DNA from: Arachidicoccus ginsenosidivorans
GTDB lineage: Bacteria > Bacteroidota > Bacteroidia > Chitinophagales > Chitinophagaceae
DNA length: 64,000 nt
Reading direction: 5' to 3'
NCBI RefSeq assembly: GCF_007971385.1
Contig: NZ_CP042434.1
Span: 4,030,001-4,094,000, forward strand
In this document: one piece after another, positions 27,044-36,482 of the stretch
Layout of the letters: each line of letters begins with the position of its first letter
Numbering within the stretch: position 1 is the stretch's first letter
Position numbers and translations under genes: made by a program
Notes under the pieces: generated by a model
What the model saw: the letters and a program-made list of their open reading frames with translations, nothing else
Database searches by the model: none
What the model was told of the DNA's origin: nothing

Positions 27044-27802
27044 ATGTCAATTCCTATTCTTACAGATCGTTTATGGTTTCCGCCGGTGGACAGTGCCCTG
27101 TCAGACGGATTATTAGCCTTAGGCGGTGACCTTTCAAAAGAACGGTTACTTTTAGCCTATCATATGGGAATATTCCCTTGGTATGACACGGATTTGCCTA
27201 TGTGGTGGTCACCCGATCCAAGGTTCGTGCTTTTCCCAAGTGAGCTGAAAATCAGCAAATCCATGAAAGTGCTGCTCAAAAAAAATGCTTTTGAATTTAG
27301 ATTTAATCAGGCCTTTGACCAGGTGATCCAAAATTGTCAGCAGATTTACCGGCCCGATCAGGACGGCACCTGGATCACCAATGAGGTTGTGCGAGGATAT
27401 ACTGAATTACACAAAGCAGGATATGCAATCAGTGCAGAATCCTGGCTAGATGGTGTGCTTGTGGGCGGATTATACGGTGTCAGGTTGGGGAATATATTTT
27501 TTGGGGAGAGCATGTTTACCAGGCGCAGTAACGCCAGTAAATACGCCTTTATTAAATTAGTGGAAAAACTGCGGCTTGAAGGCGTCAGGCTCATTGATTG
27601 TCAATTGCATACGACACATCTGGAAAGCCTGGGTGCTATAATGATCCCTCGTCATGAATTTATGGGAATCCTAAAACGGGAAGTGCCATTAATTCCGGGG
27701 GTGATTTATGAATTAAGCGATATTGATGGGAAGGATAATGGTAATAATAATGGTAATAATAATGGCAATGGTAATATAAAGAATACCCGTAAAACGTATT
27801 AA
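27044..27802 (+). CDS. aat: Leucyl/phenylalanyl-tRNA-protein transferase
   Basis: Aat moves Leu or Phe from aminoacyl-tRNA to the N-terminus of proteins starting with Arg or Lys, marking them for ClpS. The 252-residue protein has the family blocks FPPVDSALSDGLLALGGDLS, GIFPWYDTDLPMWWSPDPR near residue 43 and GGLYGVRLGNIFFGESMF near residue 145. LIDCQLHTTHLESLGA follows. The last 25 residues are an Asn/Gly low-complexity tail encoded by imperfect ggtaataataat repeats, absent from typical Aat. It forms a short operon with clpS. Confidence 0.95.
   Translation: MSIPILTDRLWFPPVDSALSDGLLALGGDLSKERLLLAYHMGIFPWYDTDLPMWWSPDPRFVLFPSELKISKSMKVLLKKNAFEFRFNQAFDQVIQNCQQIYRPDQDGTWITNEVVRGYTELHKAGYAISAESWLDGVLVGGLYGVRLGNIFFGESMFTRRSNASKYAFIKLVEKLRLEGVRLIDCQLHTTHLESLGAIMIPRHEFMGILKREVPLIPGVIYELSDIDGKDNGNNNGNNNGNGNIKNTRKTY
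27738..27781 (+). repeat. Imperfect trinucleotide-rich tract encoding an Asn-Gly tail
   Basis: Units of GGT AAT AAT AAT recur, then GGC AAT GGT AAT, giving GNNNGNNNGNGN at the Aat C-terminus. Such tracts change length by slippage, so the tail is probably variable between strains. Confidence 0.7.
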
Positions 27803-27860
27803 AGCAGTTGAAGGCGCACTGTCCGCTTATATTAAACGTGTAAGTATTCATGATATAAAA

Positions 27861-27896
27861 ATAGCCATGGGGGGCGAATTCGACCCCCATGGCTAT
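27861..27896. terminator. Bidirectional terminator hairpin between aat and the convergent membrane-protein gene
   Basis: A perfect 13-bp stem has a 10-nt loop (gcgaattcga). The arms are rich in G/C near the loop and A/T at the base. It lies after aat (plus strand) and after the gene at 27996-28385 (minus strand), so it can serve both. Confidence 0.8.
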
Positions 27897-27995
27897 ATAG
27901 AGTTCAGTATTATGTGTGCGCAGGGGGTAATGTACTGATCCTGTTTATTTTCCTCGCACATGGCGTTTCTAATCTAATATCCGTTTTATTCGTGG

Positions 27996-28385
27996 TTATT
28001 TTTCTTTTACATTTATTTTTGGGAGCATGGCCATTACGATCATCAGGATACTGGAGATCAAAACGATATAAATGCCTACTTTTTTTTGCTGACAATCACC
28101 TGCGGAGCACATGGAATATAGCATAAAGTTTTTAAAAGCCCAGGCCAGATTGATGGCACAAATAAAGATATTGGTTCGTTTGCTCCAGAGTTTTGGCAGT
28201 ATAAATAAGCCAAAAGCAATGATGCTAAAGGCAATATGTAAAATCCCTGGTTTGCCAAAATCGGTGGTGGCGGTATACATGCCAGTCAGTGTAGCATTTA
28301 AAGAGGGAATAAAACTCCAGGGAAGAAAACAAGCCAGAATAACTAGTAAGGACAAGGCCGCTCCTATTTGCTGCGAATATTTCAT
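27996..28385 (-). CDS. Small integral membrane protein of unknown function
   Basis: I do not recognise this 129-residue protein. It has four predicted membrane helices, at about 8-24, 48-65, 71-90 and 102-122, with short loops and a Lys-rich C-terminus. There is one Cys-containing loop (YSMCSAGDC). An inverted repeat TTTGACA-AC-TGTCAAA lies 38 bases upstream of the start and may be an operator. Confidence 0.6.
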   Translation of the reverse strand: MKYSQQIGAALSLLVILACFLPWSFIPSLNATLTGMYTATTDFGKPGILHIAFSIIAFGLFILPKLWSKRTNIFICAINLAWAFKNFMLYSMCSAGDCQQKKVGIYIVLISSILMIVMAMLPKINVKEK

Positions 28386-28734
28386 AATATGATTTTACTT
28401 TTATTTACCCTTGCAGTACGGTTTTGACAACTGTCAAATTTAACCTCCCGGGCTGGCAAAAGTAATAAAACTACGGCTCATTATAACCTGTTTGATGCTC
28501 AGATTTAGAAATCCGTTTTTGTTAGTTAGAAATTTATTATTATCTTGCAGGCCATGCGAGAATTATTCTTACATAGCTTCCTGGATTATCTGAATCATCC
28601 CTTGGGGTAACAATTAGTATCCCTTCTACCCGGTTATATACATACTTGGCTTCTATTTAAGAGTTTTCTGACCATTCAAGGGAGTGGCACAGAAGAGCCG
28701 TAATATTCTATCACTTTTTATTAATAATAATATC
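28386..28734. other. Divergent intergenic region upstream of ornithine aminotransferase
   Basis: It contains the inverted repeat at 28423-28438. A promoter-like pair, TTTTTG then TATCTTG with a spacer of about 19 bases, lies at roughly 28516-28547. There is also an 18-codon ORF at 28554-28610 (MRELFLHSFLDYLNHPLG) ahead of rocD. The short ORF could be an upstream ORF or chance. No other feature is visible. Confidence 0.4.
28423..28438. promoter_or_regulatory. Operator-like inverted repeat TTTGACA-AC-TGTCAAA
   Basis: Two perfect 7-base arms are separated by two bases. The site is 38 bases before the start of the minus-strand membrane-protein gene and 297 bases before rocD. Its symmetry suits a dimeric repressor; no regulator is identified. 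Confidence 0.35.
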
Positions 28735-29970
28735 ATGTCTAATCATATAGATGCAGCTACTGCATTATCCGAGAAATCAAAGCATTACTTAACTTTAGAA
28801 GATAAATATGGCGCCCACAACTATCACCCCCTTCCAGTGGTGCTGGAAAAAGGGGAAGGCGTGTTTGTCTGGGATGTAGATGGAAAAAGGTATTATGATT
28901 TTTTAAGCGGCTATTCCGCTATGAACCAAGGACACCGTCACCCAGATATTATGAAAGCACTGACGGATCAGGCAGCCAAGCTGACACTTACCTCCCGCGC
29001 CTTTTATAATAATGTGCTGGGTGATTTTGAAAAATATATTACAGAATTTTTTGGCTATGATAAAGTGCTGCCTATGAATACAGGTGCAGAGGCAGTAGAA
29101 ACAGCCCTTAAACTTGCCCGCAAATGGGCTTATAAAGTTAAGGGGATTGCCCAGGACAAAGCCGTCATATTGACCGCCTCAGAAAACTTCCATGGAAGAA
29201 CCATTTCAATTATATCTTTCAGCACGGATCCTGTTTCTAAGGATGGGTTTGGTCCTTTTACACCAGGTTTTGTCACTGTTGAGTATAATAATATTGCTTC
29301 ACTGGAAAAAGCATTAGAGGATAAAAATGTCGCAGCCTTTCTGGTAGAACCTATACAAGGAGAAGCGGGTGTTCATGTACCTGACGAAGGTTATTTAACC
29401 AAGGCAGCAGCACTTTGTAAAGCAAATAATGTTCTTTTTATTGCAGATGAAATCCAGACCGGTCTTGCCCGTACAGGTAAAATGCTGGCCTGTGATCACG
29501 AAAATGTTCATCCTGATGTATTAATCTTAGGTAAAGCTTTAAGTGGTGGTGTACTTCCAGTAAGTGCCGTTTTAGCAGATGATGAAGTTATGCTGACCAT
29601 ACTACCTGGCGAACATGGCTCTACCTATGGAGGCAATCCGCTGGCTTGTGCAGTGGCCATTGAATCTTTAAAGGTCTTGAAAAGAGAGCATATGGCCGAA
29701 CATGCTGCGCAAATGGGGCAGCTTTTCAGAGAAAAGATTCGCGGCTTAAACAGCCCGCTTATTAAAGAAATCAGGGGCAAAGGTTTATTAAATGCCATTG
29801 TGATTGAGCATAGCGATAAAGATGCGGCCTGGGAAATCTGTCTTAAATTAAGAGATGCGGGACTTTTGGCAAAACCTACTCATGGCGATAAAATCCGTTT
29901 TGCACCACCGCTGGTCATTACAAAAGAACAAATTCTGGAATGTGTGGATATTATTGCCAGTTGCCTTTAG
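28735..29970 (+). CDS. rocD: Ornithine--oxo-acid aminotransferase
   Basis: The enzyme transfers the delta-amino group of ornithine to 2-oxoglutarate, linking arginine and proline metabolism. The 411-residue protein, from MSNHIDAAT at 28735, is a class III PLP aminotransferase. It has the ornithine-type opening [36 protein letters not shown] near residue 114, [14 protein letters not shown] and the PLP lysine Lys267 in LGKALSGG. The frame opens upstream at 28684 but that part is not conserved. A strong terminator follows. Confidence 0.95.
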   Translation: MSNHIDAATALSEKSKHYLTLEDKYGAHNYHPLPVVLEKGEGVFVWDVDGKRYYDFLSGYSAMNQGHRHPDIMKALTDQAAKLTLTSRAFYNNVLGDFEKYITEFFGYDKVLPMNTGAEAVETALKLARKWAYKVKGIAQDKAVILTASENFHGRTISIISFSTDPVSKDGFGPFTPGFVTVEYNNIASLEKALEDKNVAAFLVEPIQGEAGVHVPDEGYLTKAAALCKANNVLFIADEIQTGLARTGKMLACDHENVHPDVLILGKALSGGVLPVSAVLADDEVMLTILPGEHGSTYGGNPLACAVAIESLKVLKREHMAEHAAQMGQLFREKIRGLNSPLIKEIRGKGLLNAIVIEHSDKDAAWEICLKLRDAGLLAKPTHGDKIRFAPPLVITKEQILECVDIIASCL

Positions 29971-30077
29971 TAAGGCAGGCATTGCTAAGTGCAGATTACA
30001 AAATGCAGACTTACGTGATAAAGGCTAAAAGAATGGTTAGCCAATACAGAATTATTACTTAAAATATTTAAACCATA

Positions 30078-30123
30078 AAAAATCCCGATTTGATTATTTT
30101 AAAATAATCAAATCGGGATTTTT
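30078..30123. terminator. 46-bp perfect palindrome, bidirectional terminator between rocD and pcm
   Basis: Each arm is 23 bases with no loop in the DNA. The sequence begins with A5 and ends with T5, so both strands give a hairpin followed by a U tract. The convergent genes on either side fit a shared terminator. Confidence 0.88.
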
Positions 30124-30176
30124 CTATGCCTTTAAGTGTAGTCGGCAAACTTGAATAGAACCAGAACCAAGGCTAT

Positions 30177-30851
30177 TTAAATGCTGTTCTGATCACTACT
30201 GCCTTCCAGCATCGGGACAAAGGAAAAATGTTCAAAGGTTTCTTCTTCCCAGGTGCCATCATCATTTTTGGTAATGCGCATCATCGTCTGAAACTCTTCT
30301 TCATCCTGCACCGGTAGTACCATCTTGCCACCGACTTTTAACTGTGCCATGAGTTTCTCCGGTATATAAGGAGCAGCCGCGGTAATAATGATCTTATCAA
30401 AAGGTGCGTAATCCGGAAGTCCTTTATATCCATCGCCGTAAAAAAAATGGATATTAGGGAAACGCTCTTTGAGTGGAAAATCTTTTTGCGCTTCAAAGAG
30501 TTTACGCTGCCTTTCAATAGTAAACACATCGGCTCCCATGGCGGCCAGTACACTGGCCTGGTAGATACTGCCTGTTCCGATTTCCAGGATGCTGTCTGTA
30601 GGTTTTACTTCCAGCAATTGGCTCTGATAGGCTACTGTATAAGGTTGAGAAATAGTCTGTCCTTCTCCAATAGGGAATGCTCTATCATCATAGGCAATCC
30701 TGTCAAAGGCGGAATCCAGGAAAAAATGCCTGGGTACCAGATTCATGGCATCCAGTACCCGGCTGTCCCGGATACCTCTGACATCGCGCAGGTAAGTGAT
30801 CAACTGCTTTCTAAGTCCCTTGTGTAAGTATGTATCTTCGTATTTTCTCAT
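30177..30851 (-). CDS. pcm: Protein-L-isoaspartate O-methyltransferase
   Basis: Pcm methylates isoaspartyl residues in aged proteins so that they can be repaired. I start it at 30851 (MRKYEDTYLHKGLRKQL); the frame is open further up but is not conserved. The 224-residue protein has VPRHFFLDSAFDRIAYDDRA and GEGQTISQPYTVA, family-specific blocks near residues 40-70. The SAM-binding ILEIGTGSIYQASVLA follows. The usual motif is GTGSGYQ, so a Gly is replaced by Ile here. IIITAAAPYIPEKL follows as expected. Confidence 0.92.
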   Translation of the reverse strand: MRKYEDTYLHKGLRKQLITYLRDVRGIRDSRVLDAMNLVPRHFFLDSAFDRIAYDDRAFPIGEGQTISQPYTVAYQSQLLEVKPTDSILEIGTGSIYQASVLAAMGADVFTIERQRKLFEAQKDFPLKERFPNIHFFYGDGYKGLPDYAPFDKIIITAAAPYIPEKLMAQLKVGGKMVLPVQDEEEFQTMMRITKNDDGTWEEETFEHFSFVPMLEGSSDQNSI

Positions 30852-30928
30852 AATCGGCTGCAAATTACAGCAATAGCTTATTGAAAGCTTGTGTTGTGGA
30901 TAAAATTTGCCTTTTGCCTGAGATTCGT

Positions 30929-31648
30929 TTATGCATGCGGTTCCAGTGTTTCTGGCTCTGGAATATTGTTTGGCAATAACCATTTATATACGCCACCAGC
31001 CAGGATAGCTCCTACAATGGGGGCTAACCAGAATAACCATACCTGCCCCATTGCCCAGTCGCCCTGAAAAATGGCAGGTGCCAAAGAACGGGCAGGATTG
31101 ACAGAGGTGTTCGTAACAGGAATGCTAATCAGGTGAATGAGTGTCAGCGCAAGACCAATGGCCACTCCCGCAAAGGCGCCGGAAGCTTTTTTATGCGTGG
31201 CTCCCATAATCACCATTACAAACATAAAGGTCATGACGATTTCACAGATCAGACAGGCGGCCATGTTATACCCACCTGGGGAATGTGCCCCGTATCCATT
31301 AGAGGCAAAATCGCCGATGGAGGTAAAATCAGATTTGCCGGTAGCAATCACATACAAAATGGCGGCGCCCAGGATACCTCCCAGCACCTGAGAGATGATA
31401 TAAGGTACGACTTCTTTTCCTGCAAAACGTCCTCCTGCCCAAAGGCCAATAGAGACAGCGGGATTAAAGTGCCCCCCGGAGATATGCCCAAAAGCATAAA
31501 CGCCGGTAAGTACGGTAAGTCCAAAGGCAAGCGCAACACCCAGAAAACCAATGCCCAGATTAGGAAAGGCAGCATCCAAAACAGCGGCACCACAACCCCC
31601 CAGTACCAACCACATGGTACCAATAAATTCAGCAATGTACTTTTTCAT
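30929..31648 (-). CDS. aqpZ: Aquaporin Z-type water channel
   Basis: The 239-residue MIP-family channel carries water across the inner membrane. Six membrane helices are visible, with the two half-helix NPA motifs at residues 62-64 (GGHFNPAVS) and 184-186 (TSVNPARSL). The Arg after the second NPA is the selectivity-filter residue. The His and Thr-rich neighbours suit a water-selective AqpZ rather than a glycerol facilitator. It lies 77 bases upstream of pcm on the same strand. Confidence 0.94.
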   Translation of the reverse strand: MKKYIAEFIGTMWLVLGGCGAAVLDAAFPNLGIGFLGVALAFGLTVLTGVYAFGHISGGHFNPAVSIGLWAGGRFAGKEVVPYIISQVLGGILGAAILYVIATGKSDFTSIGDFASNGYGAHSPGGYNMAACLICEIVMTFMFVMVIMGATHKKASGAFAGVAIGLALTLIHLISIPVTNTSVNPARSLAPAIFQGDWAMGQVWLFWLAPIVGAILAGGVYKWLLPNNIPEPETLEPHA

Positions 31649-31760
31649 AAATATTAATTATTTAGGTGAACAATTTAAATCTAACGCAAAAAAGCGTATG
31701 ATTCGTGTACGGAAAATACAAATATTATACTTATGCTCAAAAGTTCTTTATTTTGCAGCC

Positions 31761-32495
31761 ATGGAAAAACGAACTTTACATACAGTACTCTCTCCCAGAT
31801 TGCTGGATTTATATACCCTATCTGATGCTACTATTGTGATCATTGATGTCTTCAGGGCAACTTCTACCATCGCTACTGCCTTGAGTCACGGAGCAACAGC
31901 GGTCTTTCCAGTAGCAGATGTAGAAAAATGTAAACAACTGGGCGCTGAACTAAACGCCATCACCGCTGGCGAAAGAAACGGCCAGGTCATCGAAGGACTG
32001 CTACATGGTAATTCCCCGGCAGAATACCCCAGTACGTTTATTGATGGTAAGCAATTGGTCTTAACCACCACCAATGGAACCAAGCTACTGAAAATGGCAT
32101 TAGATCAGGGCGCTGCCCAGATCATTACCGGTTCTTTTGTAAATCTTGGCAGCGTTTGTCAGTTTTTGGAAAAAAGCCAAAAAAACGTGATCCTGGCCTG
32201 TTCAGGCTGGAAGGACCGGTTTAACCTGGAAGATACTTTGTTTGCCGGCGCAGTGGCAGATCAACTCAGTGAAAAATTCGCAATGAATTGTGACAGTACC
32301 CTGATGGCAAAACAGATGTACCAACTACATAAAGAGGATATGACCAATTTCATTCGTAATACTTCCCACTGGCACCGGTTAAAGGCCTTCGGACTGGAAA
32401 AAGACCTGGAATTCTGTGTGACGCCTGGAGCAGCGGAAGTGCTGCCACTTTATAATCCAAAGACAGCTGCATTGACCGCTGCTGCAATTTCTTAA
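31761..32495 (+). CDS. 2-phosphosulfolactate phosphatase family protein (ComB-like)
   Basis: ComB removes phosphate from (R)-2-phospho-3-sulfolactate. I start it at 31761 (MEKRTLHTVLSPRLLDL), giving 244 residues, the family length. Recognisable blocks are VIIDVFRATSTIATALSHGA near residue 26, LTTTNGTKLL and VILACSGWKDRFNLEDTLFAGA. Coenzyme M synthesis is not expected in Bacteroidota. A role in sulfonate or sulfonolipid precursor metabolism is an inference, not shown by the sequence. Confidence 0.85.
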   Translation: MEKRTLHTVLSPRLLDLYTLSDATIVIIDVFRATSTIATALSHGATAVFPVADVEKCKQLGAELNAITAGERNGQVIEGLLHGNSPAEYPSTFIDGKQLVLTTTNGTKLLKMALDQGAAQIITGSFVNLGSVCQFLEKSQKNVILACSGWKDRFNLEDTLFAGAVADQLSEKFAMNCDSTLMAKQMYQLHKEDMTNFIRNTSHWHRLKAFGLEKDLEFCVTPGAAEVLPLYNPKTAALTAAAIS

Positions 32496-32596
32496 AATAT
32501 ATCACTACTCACTTGTTAACAAAGAATTTAAAAAGTATTCCCAATCTTTACAAAGAAGATTTTTTGAAACTAGCAAGCAGATTAAATTTGGAATCT

Positions 32597-34614
32597 ATGT
32601 TTAAACGGACGATTCTCGTAATATTTGTATTAGGTCTGATGATCAGCGGTCTGGTCGCTCAGCCAGCTGTCCAATTGCATCTATCTGATCAAACAATTGG
32701 CTCTAAAGACGCCTTACAGGTAACCTATGAATTTAAAAATATCAGCCAACCCCAAATGCCAGATGTCAGCTTTGCAGATTGGGACGTAAACGGCCCTTCC
32801 ATCTCTCAGCGCACCTCCATTATTAACGGGAATGCTACTTCTTCCTATTCTTATATCTATACCCTTTACCCGAAGCATATTGGAACATTAAAGGTACCAG
32901 GCATCACATATGATTATAATGGCAAGCCTTTAGTCTGTCATGATCAGACCGTCAAAGTGGTTCAAAAAGAACATGTAAAGAAAAAACAAAGTGCGGGTAC
33001 AGATCCTTTTGGTTCATTACTGCAAAGCATTCCGGCCATGCCTGGCATGGGATTGCCAAGTGATATTTTTGGCTCCCCAAGTGCCCCACCCCCTCCTCAG
33101 GCGTGATCGTACATCCCGGTGAAGGCTATGACCAGGCTGCTGCCCGGGATTTCTTTATTAAAATCACACCCTCTAAGAAAACCTTCTATGTGGGAGAGCC
33201 TATATTAGTGGATTATGAATTTTTCGGGGCGGTCAACTGCAGCTGGAAGCCACAAAGGTTTCCTTCTTTTAACGGTTTTAGTGTAACAGATATAGAGCGC
33301 AATCTCTATCCATATGACGTAAAAGTGAACGGTAGATCCTATCGGGCCAGGGGCATCCGTAAGGCGCAGCTAGTCGCCCTAAAGACCGGAGACTTGCCCC
33401 TAGACTCCGCCTCCGTGCAAGTGCAAACAACCTTTATTGATGCAGGCAATCCCGCTGATCGCAATGATGCAACCGCTATAATAAAAAGCAAACCCATGCA
33501 GGTAACCGTGCTGCCATTGCCAACCCAGGGACAACCAGCAGATTTTTCAGGTGCTATTGGGCAGTTTACAATAAGGGCAACGGTGGATAACAATAAATTG
33601 CCAGCAGGAGAAAACAACAGGCTACATATCCATATAACCGGCACGGGCAACTTGGACGGGGTTTCCCTACCTGATATAAATTGGCCTTCAGATATCCAGG
33701 CCTATGACGCAAAAGACAGCCAATCGGTCAATAAAACGAATTTTCCGATGGAAAGGTCCTTGGACTTTGAGGTGCCTTTTATTGGCAATAAAGAGGGCGG
33801 TGTGAAAATCCCTCCCATTGTTTTTAATTATTTTAACCCCGATACCAAAAAATACGCGACAGATTCCACCGATACCATTCAAATCCAGTTCACTGCTCCT
33901 TTGAAAGACAATGGTATTGAACAGGGATTGGCGCAGAACCATAAAACAAATAAAGAGTATTTATGGATTGTAGCGCTTATTGCCTTAATGGTTGCGGCAA
34001 TATTTGGTGTTGCTGAATATAGAAAATCAAAAAAAGCAAAAGCACAAAAAAGAAGAGGCAGCCAGCTTCAATCAGAGCATAACCGTACCGCTGGCAATAA
34101 GGATATCAAGGACAATCATTCCATTGAAGATCAAAAAAATAAGCCAGGGCCGGTGAGCGCTACGCCTGCCAGACCATCCACGGCCGAGACACCAGACCAT
34201 CTGCAATATCTGCCTGAAGGGCTGAGTAGTAAAATAATAGCGAAGAATAATCCAATACAAGCTGACCAGATAAATTCAACAACAACAGACTCTGGGCAAC
34301 TGGAAAGCCCGGTTAAATCAAGGGCTGATTTAAGAGAAGAAGCGATTAGGGAATTAAAGCAAAGGCAAGATCCGAAAGAATTCTTTGTGCTGGCAAAGGC
34401 TTATATAATTGAAGAAATGCAATACCAGCTAGATAGTCACGAGACGGATGAACATAAACTCCTGCAAGAGCTGGAGAAAAGACGTCCTGATTTGGCCAGC
34501 GATTTAAGTGCGCTTATTACAACGTGCAATAAAGCCCTCTACTTGCCGGTCGGCGCCCAAAACGCTATGCACCAGGTTTTGGATAAAATTGAGACGATGA
34601 TACATGGATCGTAA
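32597..34614 (+). CDS. batD: BatD-like aerotolerance protein (frameshifted near residue 168)
   Basis: BatD proteins are membrane-anchored beta-sandwich proteins linked to oxygen tolerance and the MoxR/Bat system. The N-terminal part (from 32597) has a signal peptide (to about residue 21, GLVAQ) and SFADWDVNGPSISQRTSIIN, typical of BatD. It ends with SAPPPPQA and a TGA at 33106. The next frame begins in GTGATC and continues with AARDFFIKITPSKKTFYVGEP. One missing G at 33100-33101 joins them into about 672 residues. A membrane helix (YLWIVALIALMVAAIFGVAE) and a disordered linker follow, then a C-terminal helical part. No batA/B/C/E or moxR is adjacent. Confidence 0.85.
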
Positions 34615-34628
34615 AATTATGATTGGTT

Positions 34629-34682
34629 TTTTTAAGCATTGCCTGTCTTAAACTGTCCGTAAAGACAGGCAGTGCTTAAAAA
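34629..34682. terminator. Terminator hairpin between batD and a convergent methyltransferase gene
   Basis: The arms 34629-34649 and 34662-34682 pair over 21 positions with one G-U-type mismatch, around a 12-nt loop. T and A runs at the ends make it functional in both directions. Confidence 0.8.
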
Positions 34683-34718
34683 TTAACAACCTGGCCTAGG
34701 TGATGCCTATATCCCGGC

Positions 34719-35438
34719 CTACTTTACAGACTTAAAGCCGACAAAGGAGGCGAAACACAGGTTTTTGTGCAACACATCAACTCGTTTAAATCCTGTTTTT
34801 TCCAGTAGATTTAATTGATAGATCAAACTACGAGGGGTGTCTTCCTTTTCTATATAGGCAAACACGTGATCGCGATAATCCGCATCTTTCAAACTGGTGA
34901 GGTAGCTGCCATATAAATCTTCATAGAAATACGCCTGCAGACCTTGATCCGCCTGGTGGACGAGGTCGAAGATCCAGATACTACCCTGATCGCTTAGCAG
35001 GTTATAAAGTTTGCTGAAAGCCGCTTCCCAATCCTTATCGTCTCTTAAATGATGCAAAACGGCGGTGGCAATGATGACGTCGTATTTTTGCTGCCCGAAG
35101 TCTGCTGTTCTAAAGTCCCCTTTGATTGTTTGAACTGCGCCTGAGGTAAGGGGTGATACCCTTTCTTTGGCTCTGTTGAGCATGGGAAGGCTGAGGTCCG
35201 ATAAGGTTACTTGGATGTCGGGTCGTTTCTGGGCTAGTTTTACGGCAAAATTGCCCGCTCCGCAGCCTATATCCAATACCCTGCCTAGCTTGGGGTAACA
35301 GCGCACGATGCCCTCAGTTATCAGCTCCAAATTGAGGCTGGCATCCAGCGTTGTTTGTTGTCCCGTCTCTAGTTTGGAGAATCTTTCTACATCTTTATCA
35401 AAACGCGCTTCGATCTGCTGAATCGTTGATTTTTCCAT
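34719..35438 (-). CDS. Class I SAM-dependent methyltransferase
   Basis: The 239-residue protein has a Rossmann methyltransferase fold. VLDIGCGAGNFAVKLA near residue 55 is motif I for SAM binding, VTLSDLSLPMLNRAKE is motif II, and IATAVLHHLRDDKDWEAAF is the post-motif region. The substrate is unknown. It is divergent from the LysR gene with 82 bases between them, a classic layout for a regulator controlling its neighbour. Confidence 0.8.
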   Translation of the reverse strand: MEKSTIQQIEARFDKDVERFSKLETGQQTTLDASLNLELITEGIVRCYPKLGRVLDIGCGAGNFAVKLAQKRPDIQVTLSDLSLPMLNRAKERVSPLTSGAVQTIKGDFRTADFGQQKYDVIIATAVLHHLRDDKDWEAAFSKLYNLLSDQGSIWIFDLVHQADQGLQAYFYEDLYGSYLTSLKDADYRDHVFAYIEKEDTPRSLIYQLNLLEKTGFKRVDVLHKNLCFASFVGFKSVK

Positions 35439-35520
35439 GATTTTTTATTTTATACAAAAGTAAAGCGGTCATTGATACCTGAAAAATACTATTTTTGTCA
35501 ACTATTAATACTTTATAAGT

Positions 35521-36402
35521 ATGGAACTACGGCATTTACGATATTTTCAGGTGTTGGCAGAAGAATTACATTTTGGACATGCTGCAAGGCGGCTTTTTAT
35601 TTCCCAGCCGCCACTAAGCAGGCAGATTAAGGAACTGGAACAAGAGCTGGCGGTTACCTTATTTTTAAGAGACAACAAAAGGGTGCAATTGACGGATGCA
35701 GGAAAATACTTTTTGCAAGAGGTTCATGGTATTTTCAATAAGCTGGAAACGGCCAAAGTTCAAGCCGGGAGGATTCATCATGCACTGGCCGGGGATATTA
35801 AAATCGGCTATATAAGTTCTATTGACAAAAAAAAATTGGGGGAGTTGACCCGTCAGATACAACTGGCGCATCCATTTATAAAAACGCAACTCTTTGAATT
35901 GCCTACCGCAAAACAGATTCAGGCACTGGAAGCAGGCCGGCTGGATGTTGGCATTATCCGCGGACCGAATCCATCGGCCGCTTTGACAGCTGAAAAATTA
36001 TATGAGGATGGATTTTGTCTGGCCATGCCCGGGAAAACAGCGCTTCCAAATGATATCTCAGCGTTGGAGCAGCTGCCCTTTATATCCTATCACGTAAGCG
36101 CGGTTCCCGTTTATCATGCACAGATGCTGGCCTTTGCCGCACAAATGGGCTTTACACCTCAGTTACGCTATGAGTGCAACAACATCTCTTCTATTTTAGA
36201 ACTGGTTCATCTGGGGGCAGGTATCAGCATTGTGCCAGGCGCTGTAAAGAGCCAGTATGACCATCTGGATATACAATTTTATACACCAGCATTATCTACC
36301 ATCCTAACACAAGTTATGCTGGCCGCGCAAAGAGCCCAACAGCATCCGGCTTTTGAGGCAATCCGGGCATTGATCATACCATTATTCGGTACCCAAAAGT
36401 AA
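35521..36402 (+). CDS. LysR-family transcriptional regulator
   Basis: The 293-residue protein begins directly with the LysR winged helix-turn-helix (residues 1-60: LRHLRYFQVLAEELHFGHAA, then SQPPLSRQIKELE). It continues into a periplasmic-binding-like effector domain (about 90-290). The inducer cannot be read from the sequence. The divergent methyltransferase gene is the likely target. A long-loop hairpin (CAAAGCCTG/CAGGCTTTG, 36411-36457) follows the gene. Confidence 0.92.
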   Translation: MELRHLRYFQVLAEELHFGHAARRLFISQPPLSRQIKELEQELAVTLFLRDNKRVQLTDAGKYFLQEVHGIFNKLETAKVQAGRIHHALAGDIKIGYISSIDKKKLGELTRQIQLAHPFIKTQLFELPTAKQIQALEAGRLDVGIIRGPNPSAALTAEKLYEDGFCLAMPGKTALPNDISALEQLPFISYHVSAVPVYHAQMLAFAAQMGFTPQLRYECNNISSILELVHLGAGISIVPGAVKSQYDHLDIQFYTPALSTILTQVMLAAQRAQQHPAFEAIRALIIPLFGTQK

Positions 36403-36410
36403 AATATGCC

Positions 36411-36457
36411 AAAGCCTGGTTGGCAATTATTCCCCTCCAAAAGTAGGCAGGCTTTGC
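36411..36457. terminator. Weak terminator-like hairpin between the LysR gene and the response-regulator gene
   Basis: Nine-base arms (36411-36419 and 36449-36457) are perfect but separated by 29 bases, with no T run. It lies between convergent genes, which is its main support. Confidence 0.35.
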
Positions 36458-36482
36458 TTATTGTGGCACTAATTGCCGCGGA

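Noticed and set aside
28554..28610. 18-codon ORF before rocD as a regulatory leader peptide
   Set aside because: It has no run of regulatory codons (one Arg, no Pro repeat) and no terminator/antiterminator pair, so it may be chance.
33103..33106. GTGA overlap in batD read as two translationally coupled genes
   Set aside because: The two parts together match one BatD protein of normal length, and the same one-base-loss pattern occurs in eleven other genes.
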